Positions 25,010-38,200 of a DNA stretch of 43,620 nucleotides are shown here, piece after piece (the first letter of the stretch is position 1; the number at the start of each line of letters is the position of its first letter). Position numbers and translations under genes: made by a program. The stretch covers positions 960-44,579 of the forward strand of contig NW_019091619.1 of assembly GCF_001949145.1 (NCBI RefSeq), in the 5' to 3' direction. The notes below the pieces were generated by a model that saw nothing but the letters and a program-made list of their open reading frames with translations, was not told the DNA's origin and did not search any database. Source of the DNA: Acanthaster planci (taxonomy: Eukaryota; Echinodermata; Asteroidea; Valvatida; Acanthasteridae).

Positions 25010-26082
25010 TCATCCAAATCATTTCATCCAAACCAGAGCTTGGCTGTGGGTAACTCCAAACATGCAAAAAGAATTCTGGTTAACCTTCTGGTGGGTTTTG
25101 AGGGACCTACATGTACATGTAGGAGGGTTAGAAAAAAGGTCGGCAGCCATAGTACAGCACTCGTGCTGAATGCATGGCTGCTTGTGTTGTCACTGTACAG
25201 ACGTTAGGTACCAAACTGATGGATGACAACGGCACTGACTAGCTTCTCAAGAGCCAAAGGAAGGACACATTACCGATGTGCATAAATTTGTTTGCTCAGG
25301 TGAATGGCATGCAGTGTCTGGCCTTGTACAGCCAATTTTCGATCGAATGAGCAAAAACTCTGAATCGTCTTTGAATGGCAGGTGCGTGCAGTGGAGCGCA
25401 GGCATTTCACACAACTGGCACGCCATCGTCATCAGCATCTTGAAGTCTTATTACTGAGGGGGTGTCAGCCTGACATATTCAGCCAGTACTTGCCAGTGAC
25501 GGCGGACAGCGCAAGCATCCACGGAAAAGCGCCACAGTCCCAAGCTAGTGACTCCCACAGTGCATATGCCGTTTCTTGCCCCAGCCACAACCTTGAAATG
25601 CAGCTCAGTTGACGAGATTAAGGTGATACCACCAGTGCTGACTTTAAAAGCTTGGCATAGGAGCAGTGAATTACTTCAAGTCAGTATATATATATATGCA
25701 AATAAAAGACTTCACAAAAGTCACACTTTGTTAAGTCTATCCACCTCAGCAAGATAAGTGAAGGGTAAACTGGAAAAGTAACACATCATGAAATTTCCAA
25801 CCCTTGCAAGTTTTTGTCTGCTGCAATTTTGACATAAACAGTAAAGATACCACCGGAAAACACATCAGAAGCAAATACAACAGAAGTAAATAAAAACAAA
25901 GACCAGGCAAATTTCAATTCTCAATCCATAAAATTTGACAATTTCAAATTGACTTTTTATCTCCTATAAATGACACGAGGCAGAGAGACATTGTAAACAG
26001 TTTGAGGTAAAAACCATCCCGAATGAATTAACTGTTTGGGTGACTGGGTTGAGTGTCTGGGCTTCATTTGTGAGACGGGGCT

Positions 26083-26242
26083 TCAGGCCACGAATACGAC
26101 AAATATGACAAAGAAGACGATGAGAACGATAAAGACTTTGACCATGAGCCACCTGTTGGAGGTTACCGACTGGAAATACTTGAGGATCTCGCTGTGGGCT
26201 GCCTCCACGTTCATCACCGTGTCTTCAACGTTGTTGTCAATT
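26083..26242 (-). CDS. STX5: STX5 coding exon 8 (C-terminus, membrane anchor)
   Basis: Acceptor GGCTCAACAG completes Arg306, and the exon runs to the TGA at 26083-26085. It encodes the end of the SNARE helix (IDNNVEDTVMNVEAAHSEIL), then KYFQSVTSNRWLMVK and a hydrophobic tail anchor of about 20 residues ending VFVA, with virtually no lumenal residues, as in other syntaxin-5 proteins. Confidence 0.98.
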
Positions 26243-29200
26243 CTGTTGAGCCAAAGAAAAAACAAGACAGCTTCTGGTGAGTTAGCTGAACAGGAGGGCT
26301 CTTTATTAAAGTTTGGCTTATCCTCGTATCGAGGAAATACATAAACTTGTCATTGTCAATGTGGACATGAATAAATATCTAATCCCTCATTTGTTTTGTG
26401 CACACGCAAAAACATCTGGAAAGTCTGTGGAGGCATATTGTGTGATGAAATTCAACCTGACCAAGGTACATGGCCTGTTGTGCCTTGTAGTATTCGTTTA
26501 GTCGGGGGCTTCAAAGTGCACAGCAAATTAGGACGCTGCAGGGAGAAATGTCCTACTGTTGACTTTCAGGTGCCAGTATTTTGTGGTATTTGGCTGATGA
26601 AGTGTAGCCTTTTGAAAGTTTTGACTTTTGGCCTGACATTCATTTCTAACAAGAATCGTTCCTTGAGGCAACATCTCTCATTTTTATTTCTTCTACTTAA
26701 AAATCGATTAGTAACATTTTCTCTCAGGTACAGGTACATGTACTTTGGTGAATTTATAATTTGTTTTTCGGGGAGGGGACGGATGGGTGGGGGAATGGTC
26801 CAGTGGAATAGTTTTGATGGTTTAAGCTTTGCTGTGACCTCTTTAATATCACTTGCGTACATGAAACTGTACAAAAATGGACATTTGATCACGGACTCAA
26901 AAAGGCTGAATTCCTTAGTAATGGGATCCTCCTCCCCCCGTCCCCTATCCTTACCGTTGCACCTGTTCTTCTTGTTCCTTGACCATGTGGGCAAGCTGCT
27001 GGAAGATGCCACTCAGCTCCACGATGGTGCTCTCGATGCTGTGCATGGTCTCCTCCCGGCTCTTGATGTAGTTATCCTGCTCCTCAACCAGGGCCATCTG
27101 CTGCATGGGGCCACCACCACGGTGGCGGGGGCCATCCATCCCCCCACTCATGTCGATGGAGAAGTCGCCCTTGTGCTCCTCCTGGAGGAGAACTGAACCT
27201 CCTGGGGGTATGGAAAACAGTGCCAAAATAACCAAAAGTTCAAATCAACTTATTCAAAATGTGTCCATATTATGCAGTGAGTTTGACAGGTGAGCACAAT
27301 TGATAGGTAATGACCTTTCTCGCATTTTACTTGAGAGGTTCACCCAATATACTGAAGTTAAATTTGACATTTGGCTATGATTTGACATTTTGTTTTCTGG
27401 ACAAGTTGTCCAGGTTCAATTTAGAAGGCTGACCACAGTGAACAGGTATTATTGGACATTTCAGTTTTCACTAGACAGGCTGGCTACAATGTAGAGGTTG
27501 ACTGGATTTTGATTTAAAAATGGCCTTAATACCAACGTTTCAGTGGTTAGGACAGCCATGATATTCAGGTTTCACTGGATTATCTAGATTTTTCTGGTCA
27601 GGTTGGCCGCAATATTCGGTTGGAAAGTCAAACTGCGGTTTCAGCCATATCATCAGATTTTTATTTCAAAAGAATTCTTGAACTTCAGTTTAGGATTAAC
27701 TTTATAACATCTGGCCCTTTCCAAGCTACATTTTCTGCCAGTTAGCTGACATCTTCTATCCTGCGGGGATATTTTTAGGCTCCAAAACAGACACTCAAAA
27801 GATCTCAAGGTGGTTTAAAAAACCAAAAACTAAAGGTCAAATGGACAAAATTTGGCTGTTACCTGAGGCACTGATGGCAGATGGTGGAAGACTTGAGGCG
27901 ATAGGACCCTGGGAAAACTGTTCCCTCCGGTCCTTCTGATCCTTCAGGTTCTACATTCATCAGCAGGGAAGGAGAAAAAAAATCCAGTGAGTAGGCTTTC
28001 AATGCACACAAAGAACGTGACAAACAATACGCAAACAATATAGGGAGGGAGATCTCAGCCAAATGCAGTGAGATTAAGAACACATTAGAGAATGATGAGA
28101 TTTACAGCACACCATCCGTTTGCTTCCCCTCCTTTTCTTCATTTTAAACGCGATAAAATGATGAAGTTACTGGAAGGACAAAGACAGTTTGAAGTGTATT
28201 GAACTGACAGGCAAATACGGCCAAGACTCTGTCAGCACATCATCAAGTGTGGCAGCTGGGAAGTCCACAGCCTGGACATACAAGTATTGTATGTGAAAAC
28301 TGGGAAAACCCATCACATGGTAAAAGTGTTAAAGACAATAGCTTCTGAATCAGTCACACATACATGTACAAATAATAAACATTTTGTCATCTGAGCTCTG
28401 ACGGCTCTTACAGGTGTATAAGATATAAACATTACTAAAAATTAAAAAATAACTTTCTGGAAAGAGCCCAGTCTCAGTTCTCACAGGATTTGGGGTCACA
28501 AATTTGATAACGGGAAAAAAAGAGTGTCTGGAAACACACAACTGCAAATTGGTCAATATGTCGCATTTGGATCAACAGGTTAAACAAAACGCACCAGCTA
28601 CATTGCAGGAATTCTGACACTTTTTAACAGAGAAGCTAAAACTACTGCATGTGCATTTATTTTACTTCTGGGAGGAAGAAAGTGGCTTTGGAGTGGGACA
28701 TTAATGTACATGTGCATGTATGATGGGGGTGGGAGGGAGCCGGGAGGGAGTTACCTGTGTTCTGACTTCCAGTACTGTCTTGAAGTCATTGGACATGTTG
28801 GCCAGCTTTGACTGCAGTGCCAAAACCACCGTATTGGAATGTGTTTGCATATGGCGGCCATTCTGGGAATTTCGCTGGCGTACAACCTGTATAAAACAGC
28901 AATCCATGCAAATCAACACAACCAGACAACTGCAGTACATGTAGTACAACACGGATGGATCCCACGGATCAGAGCAGCTGAGTAAAAAAGAGTTTTACAC
29001 TGGTGCACACAGCAGTATGAACTGTTCACATGTGCACAAACTAGTGTACAATGTACACGTACATGTACGGTACGGTATGTACATGTACTTACTGTACATT
29101 AACAAGTACACATACATGTACATGTACATGCACAGTACAAAAAATGGAAAATCAATTGGTAAATTCAGGCAAAATGTCCAATGAACATGAACATGTAACC

Positions 29201-32200
29201 AAAACTTCGTTCTGCTACTTGTACATGTATGAAGCTTAAAAGAAGATGTACATGTACCGGTACACGTACACATACATGTACTTCACAAACAACACTGACT
29301 TTGTTTCAATTTCGCTACTTGTGTACATGTACATGTATCCATACCAGTAACAAGTTAAAAACGAATAAACCATAATACTGTGAAATCCATGGTGGAGGAC
29401 TATTACACCTTAACCCTAACCGTGCTGAACCCAACAAGGTTATAGAGGATTTCAATGGTCCCTAGGGGGTTAGGGGTACCCTGAATTGACCATTTGGTAA
29501 TTGACATGTTTTCATGTATGCAGAGAGAAGAAATCCATTGACATTCAATTGAATTTACATTACATCCTAACCCCAGTTTAGGCATCTGGTACCCAACGAG
29601 TGCATGCATTTGAAAATCTTGGTATGATTTGGGCTGGTACTGAATATTTCATACAAATGTGCTCACAGTGTAGAGAAGTTGGGTATGGAGCATTGATTGG
29701 AAGGACGGGCTGACAACTTGTACATGTAAATTCATTTTGAGTCCGAATATGGGCATGATTTTACGTGGCATGCATTTCAATTGGATGCAAAATCGAGGAT
29801 TACGTTCTGTAAGCAGGTACATGAAGTGCGTCATTTCAACCTTCAAATGCAGAGTACACGTGCCAAGGTGAACACGACGAAAACAACGTTTTTGAAAAAT
29901 CGAACAAACTAAAGAGAAGTCTTTTCAGTCTCCTATTTGGCAGGAGGAAAGCAAAGCATCCATGTCTTTGGTTTTCAGGATGCAGTCACCTATGGTTCTT
30001 GGCATTTTTCTCCATTCTCATCCAACCAAGCATTCTCATGGGCTGATGCACACTTGTGTTCTATCAAGATAAACATGCAGTCTTTTCTAAACAGCACGTA
30101 ATACCTACATGTACATGTCCATGTACTAGGCAACTGTTTAACAAAATAATACCATATCGATCTACCTGTATGAAGAGCACACTATTCATCTACATGTACA
30201 ATGTAGTTCATATTTCCTTTTTGGTCTTTTTTGAGGAGGGTGGTCTTTAGAAATTGCTAATAAAATTAGAGATATTTTTAAAATTGGGTGCACTGATCAA
30301 GGTTCAAGCCTGATGCATTTCATGGAAATGGTTCCGGTCTTTGTTGTGCAGAGGAAGTCTCAAGTTATACACTGCTCGCTGGCAAGAAAAAGGCTGAATA
30401 GCAAATCTTCCTGTTATCTCATGCCTGGATTTTATTAAAAGGATCACACGTTTTGCGGGTCACAATCAGCGGTTTTCAGGCAGGAAACTTGAGGCGCAGC
30501 TCCAAAAGGAGACAGAGAGAAGTTCCAACTCGGCTGTCTCGGTTCGGCCAGACAAAGGATTGGGTGCAAAGTCAGCAAACAGCTGTGCGCGTCTGTGCTC
30601 TCACACTGAGAAAAAGCCCATTGCTGGAGTCTTGGGGGGAAGTGGATGATCAATTCACAGAGTTCAGACTGTAGGAATGTTCCGACAAGAGCTACCCGGT
30701 ACAGGATGAAAGTAGGGTACCAGCTAATGATGATAAAAGCATGTGCACAGTGCAGAGTCTAATCTACACATACTGAATGAACAAAGTGACTTATGCTGTA
30801 TAATATGAGAAACATCCTCAAACATGTCAAACGTGTTGGGATTTTGCAGGAATTTCCGCTGTGAGATGTGCAAGCATGTATGTACATGCACCGGTAGTAT
30901 GTACATGTATGTGGCAACAGTCCAAACAGTGACCACTCCAAACAGGCTAAGGTCTGAATTTCAATTTTTAACATCCTTTTGAAGTCAAATTACATGCATA
31001 TGTACCAGTAACTTGGCTTTAGTGGAATTTCCTTCCCATTTTTCCCATTTACTGTGGTCAGAATTTGCAAGTTGTAAACTTAAAAAACTAAAATATCATA
31101 AAAGTGGGCAGATACATGTACATTGTAAGAGGATCCACAAATCCAACTTGGTGCCGGCTGCAAGTTAAACGTGTATGCTTCAAGGAAGGCTGCTATTTTT
31201 TATGAATTTCACAGTCGGCTTTTCACATCTTGTGAATAAAGAAATCTTTCAAAGAGAGAAAATCCTGCATGCAATTTGACATTTTTGCATTGTACATGCT
31301 GGACATGAACATACCGGTATGTACATGTACAGAACCATACATTTACATGTACGAGTATACATGTATATGTATGTGCGCAAAGTTATGCGAGCATATTTAT
31401 AAAACATCTGCAGTGACATTTGCCACAGCTTCATATCAGGCAAACTGAAATTGCAATTCATTGGGATCATCCAATTGAAGCCTGTTTTGATGCTGTCACA
31501 CTATGGCTCTGCAATTATACAACTGTTTCATTATTTCAGGGCCAACACGCCTGCACACATGTACGTGAGCACTGAGCTTCCTCGTACGTAACTGTGATTA
31601 AAAGAGGTCAGACAGAGTGACTTGGAATCACCTTTCTATCAACAATGTTGATCATCACATACGATAAAATTGAACCCTCCCAATTTGAACAGGAGTAAGT
31701 TCCTGATGAATTTCAGGCAGATGGCCGCGGTCATTTTGTAGAGAATGACATCTAACTTACATGTACTTTATCCATTTTTTCCCTGTTATGGCCGCACGGT
31801 CAAGAAACTCTGGGGGAGCGAGAGCCGCATTGTGACATCATCAAATTTTTAGATTTGTTTGCCGCCCTCATTAATGCACTGTTTTCCTCTCAGCATTCTC
31901 GTAGTGGAAATGAACTCCCAAAACGACAATTTTTTTTTTTTTCAATGCGAAGAGAAGCTGCCACGTTAGTCATGATATGGGTAATAATTACTACATGTAC
32001 ATACTGGAAGGCAGATGACACTGAATTCATAGAGTGACTGAAGGAACTACTGTCAAGCCACACTAGGCATCAGGTGCTCAAAGGTACAATGTGAAACATT
32101 AAACTCAACTTTAAAGAGAGGAGGATTTTAAGGATGTGTTTGGGGCACCAGAACTCTAAAGGTTATGAGTAGTGGTGATATTCTCACATGACAAGCTCCC

Positions 32201-35200
32201 ACGCAGTTTATCTGACATTTAACAATGATTGACTGCTCCAAGTATGATGAGAGATATAATGTTTTAACATCCAATGGACCCCTCCCCCTTCCCCAGCAAA
32301 ACCAAGGGTGCTATGACTCCACAAGGGTGTTAACTACTTGGTGCCGGAATTCCCGGTACTGGGTACCTTGGGTTTGTACGGATAGCCAGGGTGCCCGAAA
32401 TAGGACAAATGAGCTGGGCCTTATTGCAGAGGACCTTACTCGGAACAAATGACCGAGCTCTTGGGAATTGCCATCATTTTTCAGCTGGCATTAGCACATC
32501 CATCATTGTTTTGAAACAGTATACAAGTGTTTGCGGCATTCAGCACCCGCGGATTATCGGCGGGCACAAAAGTGCTCCAGCACTCTAACGACGAGTGATA
32601 CAGTACCACTGCACACTAATCTGGCCACATTTGAAAAGACATCACTGCCATTCAGCAACGCACTCGGCCAACTTCAGGAACAAAGGAAATTACGCAACAC
32701 AGGGACTAGTCTGTGACATCACAATGTGATGTCACTGGTATGCGATGTCCAACTTTGAGGGTAACATTCCTTTTATTGTCCAGTCACATAATCGGACTTG
32801 GCCAATGAAATTCAGTATTCAAGACAGAGGTACATGTTTAACAATTTGTGAGATTCAGGAATGGCAAAGAGTGTGGATTTACTCACCTGTTGCAGTTGTC
32901 CAATTTGTTTGTTCAAGCTGTTGATGTCCTGTTTGATTATATAGGTCAACTCCTGGATCTCAACAGATTTATCGTCAAATAGAGATTTCCTCTTCGCCAC
33001 TGTTGCAAAAATATTGGGAATGTATCATTTTAGACAAGCATGACAAATATGAAAACGTGAAAATGAGCCCACCTCTCACTCTGGTGACTCAAATGAAATT
33101 GAGTGACCAATTGTGTGACCAACATGAACACAAACATTGTGAAGAGCCAGCTGACTAGCAATTAAAGCTTGACCCGAAGATGCAGTTGTACATTTTAGAT
33201 GAGCTATTAACCGAATGATACTGCCACTGAAAATATGGGTTTTCACAACAGTGTGCTTCCAAGAGTTCGCAATGCATTGACCAATCACAATGCACAAAAT
33301 CTGTTGACCCTTTCCAAATGTGCACTGTGTAGACAGATTTCGTGCATTGTGACTGGCCAACGCGTTGTAAACTCTTGGGCATGCACGATTGTGAATTGCC
33401 GGTATTATGTGTGGTAATGAAATAAATACTTATGAAAGTTCCATCTGCCTTACAATAAATTTGAGTTTAGCGTGATTGTTTAGCATGTTTAGTATGACCA
33501 AGGTACATGTACAAAGAACTGGGTTCCACTGGCGGCAGATGCTCCTTCCTCCATGGTTGCATTGGCTGTGGCAAAATGCTCACTTCCTTTCCATACTAAG
33601 CCTAAACATTTGTCATCGAAACAGTAAGGACAGTTACACTGGCCTGATGACAAGTGTTAGAACCATGTCAACAAACTCCAACTAATGAGCATGAGGGCTT
33701 AAAACTACTGCCCTTAATCTGTTTATTGCTGAATTTGTATCTTTTAAATCATGAATACCGGTACGTACATTATAATGAAAATGACAACAAAATCAACAAA
33801 ACCAAAACCACACGCGCAACCAAAACATGCTTTTTATAGGTTACAGTTTCGACTGGTAACTAATCAATTTGCCCTTTGTGCAATTATTAAATTTTAATTA
33901 TTTTATTTATGGCTGAGCCTTGTTTGCCCTGCATGGCAACAGGCGTTGAATTGGCATTGTCAATGTGTTTTATGTACATGTCGCTTTAACAGAGTATGTC
34001 TGATGTCTTTTTTTTTCTTCTTGGCAAGTAATTGGTGGGCTTTTAGTTTGACAGTTGTATTTAATGTGTGTCAAGTGTGTGTGGATAATTTGTTATAATA
34101 TTTATTTGCTTTTATAACATGTTTTATTTTGGTAATGTGCTTTTATCCAGTGGAGTCAAATTTTGATGTTTTTTACATGGACAATAAATTTTAATAAATC
34201 AAATCAATCAATCAATTGAACAGAATTAATTAAGCTAGTTCATGTAAAATACTAATTAAAATATTCCCACTAATACTACTGACTAAAGTAAACAATATAA
34301 TGCATGCCAACACAGACAGCACAAAGTTACAAAAATATTGCTATTTTCCTGTCTGCCTAGATGTGTACTTGTACCTGGATAATTTTGTAGAGCAGTGGAG
34401 TGAACACAAAATCATATTTAGAATCCACAGTACATGTGTCTGCAAATACATGTACATGTAGTCTGCCTGTGATTATGACTGTTTCAGGCTTTGCGAGGAA
34501 ACACATACATGTATGTATACATGTACATGTCTGTATTTGTCTATATAGACATCTCCAGTTCATTGCAAAATGCAGTAAGGTGACCTTCAAGCTCGGGAGC
34601 TTTTGACTTTGATGCATGCATGTACATGTATGTATATTTACAAAGTACAGTAACAGCTTGTTAGAAGCATTGTCACTGGATGGACTCATACATTTACTTA
34701 TCAACTGAGTCAATGTAAATTGATTCCAAGTTATTGCTTCAATAGTATTGAGTACATGTAGTTCATTTCATCTGGAAAGTCCACTTGCAAGAAATAATTA
34801 TAAATATTTCTACACAGCAACTACAGCTGCCAATTTCTCTTCTAAAACTCAAGATTGTTTCTCAGAAATTGAGATTGCATACGGTACATCGTATCTCTTA
34901 AATGGCAAAATGAAGAGCTGCACTAGACACTATATAGGACACTACATACATGTACATATACAGGTACACTGTACATGTACATGTCTACAATTGCCACACT
35001 CACTACACGGGTATATGTCTGTCTACATGTAAATGACACAAGTATGAGTGAAGCAAATCAGAAATACATGTAGTTTCCAGCATGTCCAAGATTAAGGATT
35101 AAAGGATTTAAATCCAATTTTAACACTGAAGGAATGACAAACAAATCACTGTGTAGCAGAAGCTTTGGAGACCCGGGGCAGGCAAACTGCAGGGGAGAGC

Positions 35201-38200
35201 AGGCTTCGCCTAATCATCCAAGACGCATTACAGGTTTCCAGGTTTTTCGTAACCGCAGGTGAGCTGGATTCAGCGGGTCAGTTTGTTTGGACTGACCTGA
35301 ACAAACACAACAAAATCGCTACAATGTACTTATGCACGCCTGTCTTATACGCCTTAACTCCTCTCCTCCGGAGGTATGGAACTGCAAAGCATCGACCACA
35401 AAAACACCAATGCCTTTTCTGTGTGGGCACTAAAAACGCTTTAAATACACTGTCCACGTACAATGTACATGTATATGAAGCTCCATGCTTTAAGGCACTA
35501 GAACTGTGTATAACACAATCTTGCAACATGTCTTCTTACACAGAGTTGGCTGGGTACACTGCAAGCGTTCCCAAGTAATCCCCAAAGTAATCCCCGTATA
35601 TGTTTTGTACACACAGAATGTCCAGGAGGTCTGTGGAGGCAGGCCAAGTGTTCATCATGTTTATTTTGAACATGACAGCTGTTCATGGTCTGCTACTGTA
35701 ACAAATTACATGTACTTTGAGGTGGGACCTCGGGTTGTTCCAGAATATGACAATGTGGTGAGAAATACTGCACAAATATTGTTCAAGGACTCACAAGAAT
35801 TAATATTTTTGGTACTCGTATTTGGCTATATTGTGACTGATATACGTGTACTGTACATGTACATGTAGGTAAATGAATTTTTCAGAAGTAAGGTTTATGG
35901 AACAGAAAGTAGGGTTCCTGTGGGATTAACCTGTTACACGCAAATTTGAAAATGCTCTGCTCCCTTGATTGAATTATTTTCCAGTTACGAGAAATATACG
36001 CTTGCATGAAGACAAAGTTATTTGGACCTTTAATGCTGACTTTCAAAGTGCTTGTAACCAAACATGCAGTTTACATGAGGATATCTGATACCTAACGTGA
36101 GCCTCGGCGCGGCTACTTACATGTACGTGTGTGAACATGCGGCGCTCAGTACAAGAGAAAGATACATGTACATACCGGTATGTATGTTATAGTTCATGAT
36201 GGTCTGGCATATGATTTTAGTGAATGAGACAATCATGGAATCCACAACTGGTCACATTGTCAAAACAGAAATTCTTCTAAAGCCTTATGGAATCTACAAA
36301 ATGATAAATGAGAAATGATAAAATGAGACATCCATTCAATGATGTCTCTTTACATGAAGTGCCGCAATCAAATGGACAAACCAAACTCAAACGTGTGAAA
36401 CCCATTGGAAAAGCTAAAAAGCCAACATGTAACATATTTAAACCAACGTTTACTTCTCACGTGGGCCTACACAAATGCATACACCATGCACAGTTCTTAA
36501 TTTTTAAACATGAATATCTTCAAGCCATTTGATGTTACTTCTGACAGATGGAATCAAGACAGAGATATACAGGAAAGCTCAAGTCTACTGGGTTCCTCTG
36601 CTCATTGCAGCAATTTGATTATTTAAAGCAAGTGCATCCCACGTTTCAACGCTGAATTAGGACTAAGTGCTCTTGGATTTGAATATTTGAATATTATAGG
36701 CGACACAAGAGAGATATTCCTCGGTAAGGGGAACCTCCATGTCAAAATCAAACTTCTAAGAAGAGATCTTGGCCAGAGCAAGGCAACGAAGGTCTCTGGC
36801 TTTCTTGTCATTCCTTGAGGGATTTTTAGCAGAAAGTAAACTGAAAAATAAGAAAAAGTAATTGCTCGGATGGAGAGGATGATCTGTGCCAAGAAAGGTA
36901 CCGTAGGACAAAGGCAAGGCAGCCAGGAATGGATCTGAATACCTGATTCCTAGATTTTTATTATCAAAAACAAGGCAGAAACAACATGCCCCTTCAACTC
37001 TGTCATGGGCCATAAAGATCAAGTGCAAAGGACCCAGGTGGAAAATACATTACAGATTATCTGGAATATTTCAGGAATGATGAATATAGACTAGCCAAGT
37101 CAGTTGAAAAGGAGACATTCAATCTCTGTTGACAGCAAGCCATTGACACTTTCAATGTTGGAATGCAGACAGGAGTGGATGAGGGTTCTGATGAAGGTGG
37201 GGAATTTGAAACAAAAAACCACGCATGAACTCCAAACTGCATACACAAAGTGTACAACCAGCGGTGGGTGGGTGGGCATCTCTGTAAAGTGAGGTGGTAA
37301 CTGAGTACCACCTTGAACGAATGGTGGCATTTTTCAATGTTCACAATACACGTATAGTATGTGCAGGGAACTATTTGGAATGTGTGGTTTGTACAGTGTA
37401 TCCACGCACATGTACTGGTACGTACATGTACCGGTACATTTATGCATTCCTTTGAGTCCTAACTGAATTTAGAGCATGGAGAACACTGAGATTACACCTT
37501 GCCTCAACCCAATCCCCAAACAGCATGTCTTAAAGAGTGACACCCGGTGAGAAATGTTTCAATTCTGCTTACTTTACATTAATCTAATTCTGCGAAGAAT
37601 TAATTCACTCTGCTTTGAAACTCCAGAAACATCTACACATGTGGAATGACACAGTCTTGTACCTGTGTACAGGTGTATCGGTTGCTAAGATAATTCAAGA
37701 GAAAAACCTCATACTTACATATTGTCAGTTTTTCTAGTTTTGTGAAGGTGTTTGTGATGTCTTTTCCAATTTGTCTGAAAAAAAGGATACAAGTAAAATG
37801 ACATTTACATTTAAAGAAGCATTAGGCCAATATCAGCACCCCTGAAGATTGAGAAAAGATCAATGAAGCAAAGCTGTGAGGTTGCTGTGGTTCAACAGAG
37901 GGCGCTGTTGACGAATTTATGATCATCACAGGTCAGTAAGACAGGACTGTGTCCACTACTAAAAATAATGAATTCCCAATTTGTAACAAAAAGGGACAAA
38001 AGTTGTCATCAAGCCTTTAAACTGACCTCATATCTGAATGGGTGTGCAAGAACTGGGCTTCCGGTATGTTAATGGCACAGGGCTACTGGTGCCGTGTACA
38101 TAAAATAACAAACTAGGGCATTATCTTACTGTGTACGGTCAAGCATGCTGGGCAAGGTTTGTGCACCGACTTGGAAAGCTTGAAATAGTGTGGCTACATG

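Larger units (their letters stand above)
33000..37718. other. STX5 intron 3 (repeat-bearing)
   Basis: Intron of about 4.7 kb holding one CCAAT-bearing palindromic element (33251-33386), a probable LINE 3' tail (33880-34216) and TACATGTA clusters (34430-34640, 34940-34985, 35460, 35850, 36120-36190, 37405-37440). The 35165-35578 plus-strand frame of 137 codons has no recognisable domain and I do not call it a gene. Confidence 0.6.

Noticed and set aside
26396-27196. A 266-codon plus-strand frame
   Set aside because: Its end lies antisense to STX5 exon 7 and the rest is intron; the conserved protein is on the minus strand.
29041-29340. Cys/Thr/Met/Tyr-rich short frames on both strands
   Set aside because: By-products of the TACATG repeats.
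35165-35578. A 137-codon plus-strand frame within STX5 intron 3
   Set aside because: No recognisable domain, an opposing open frame and no splice or promoter context.
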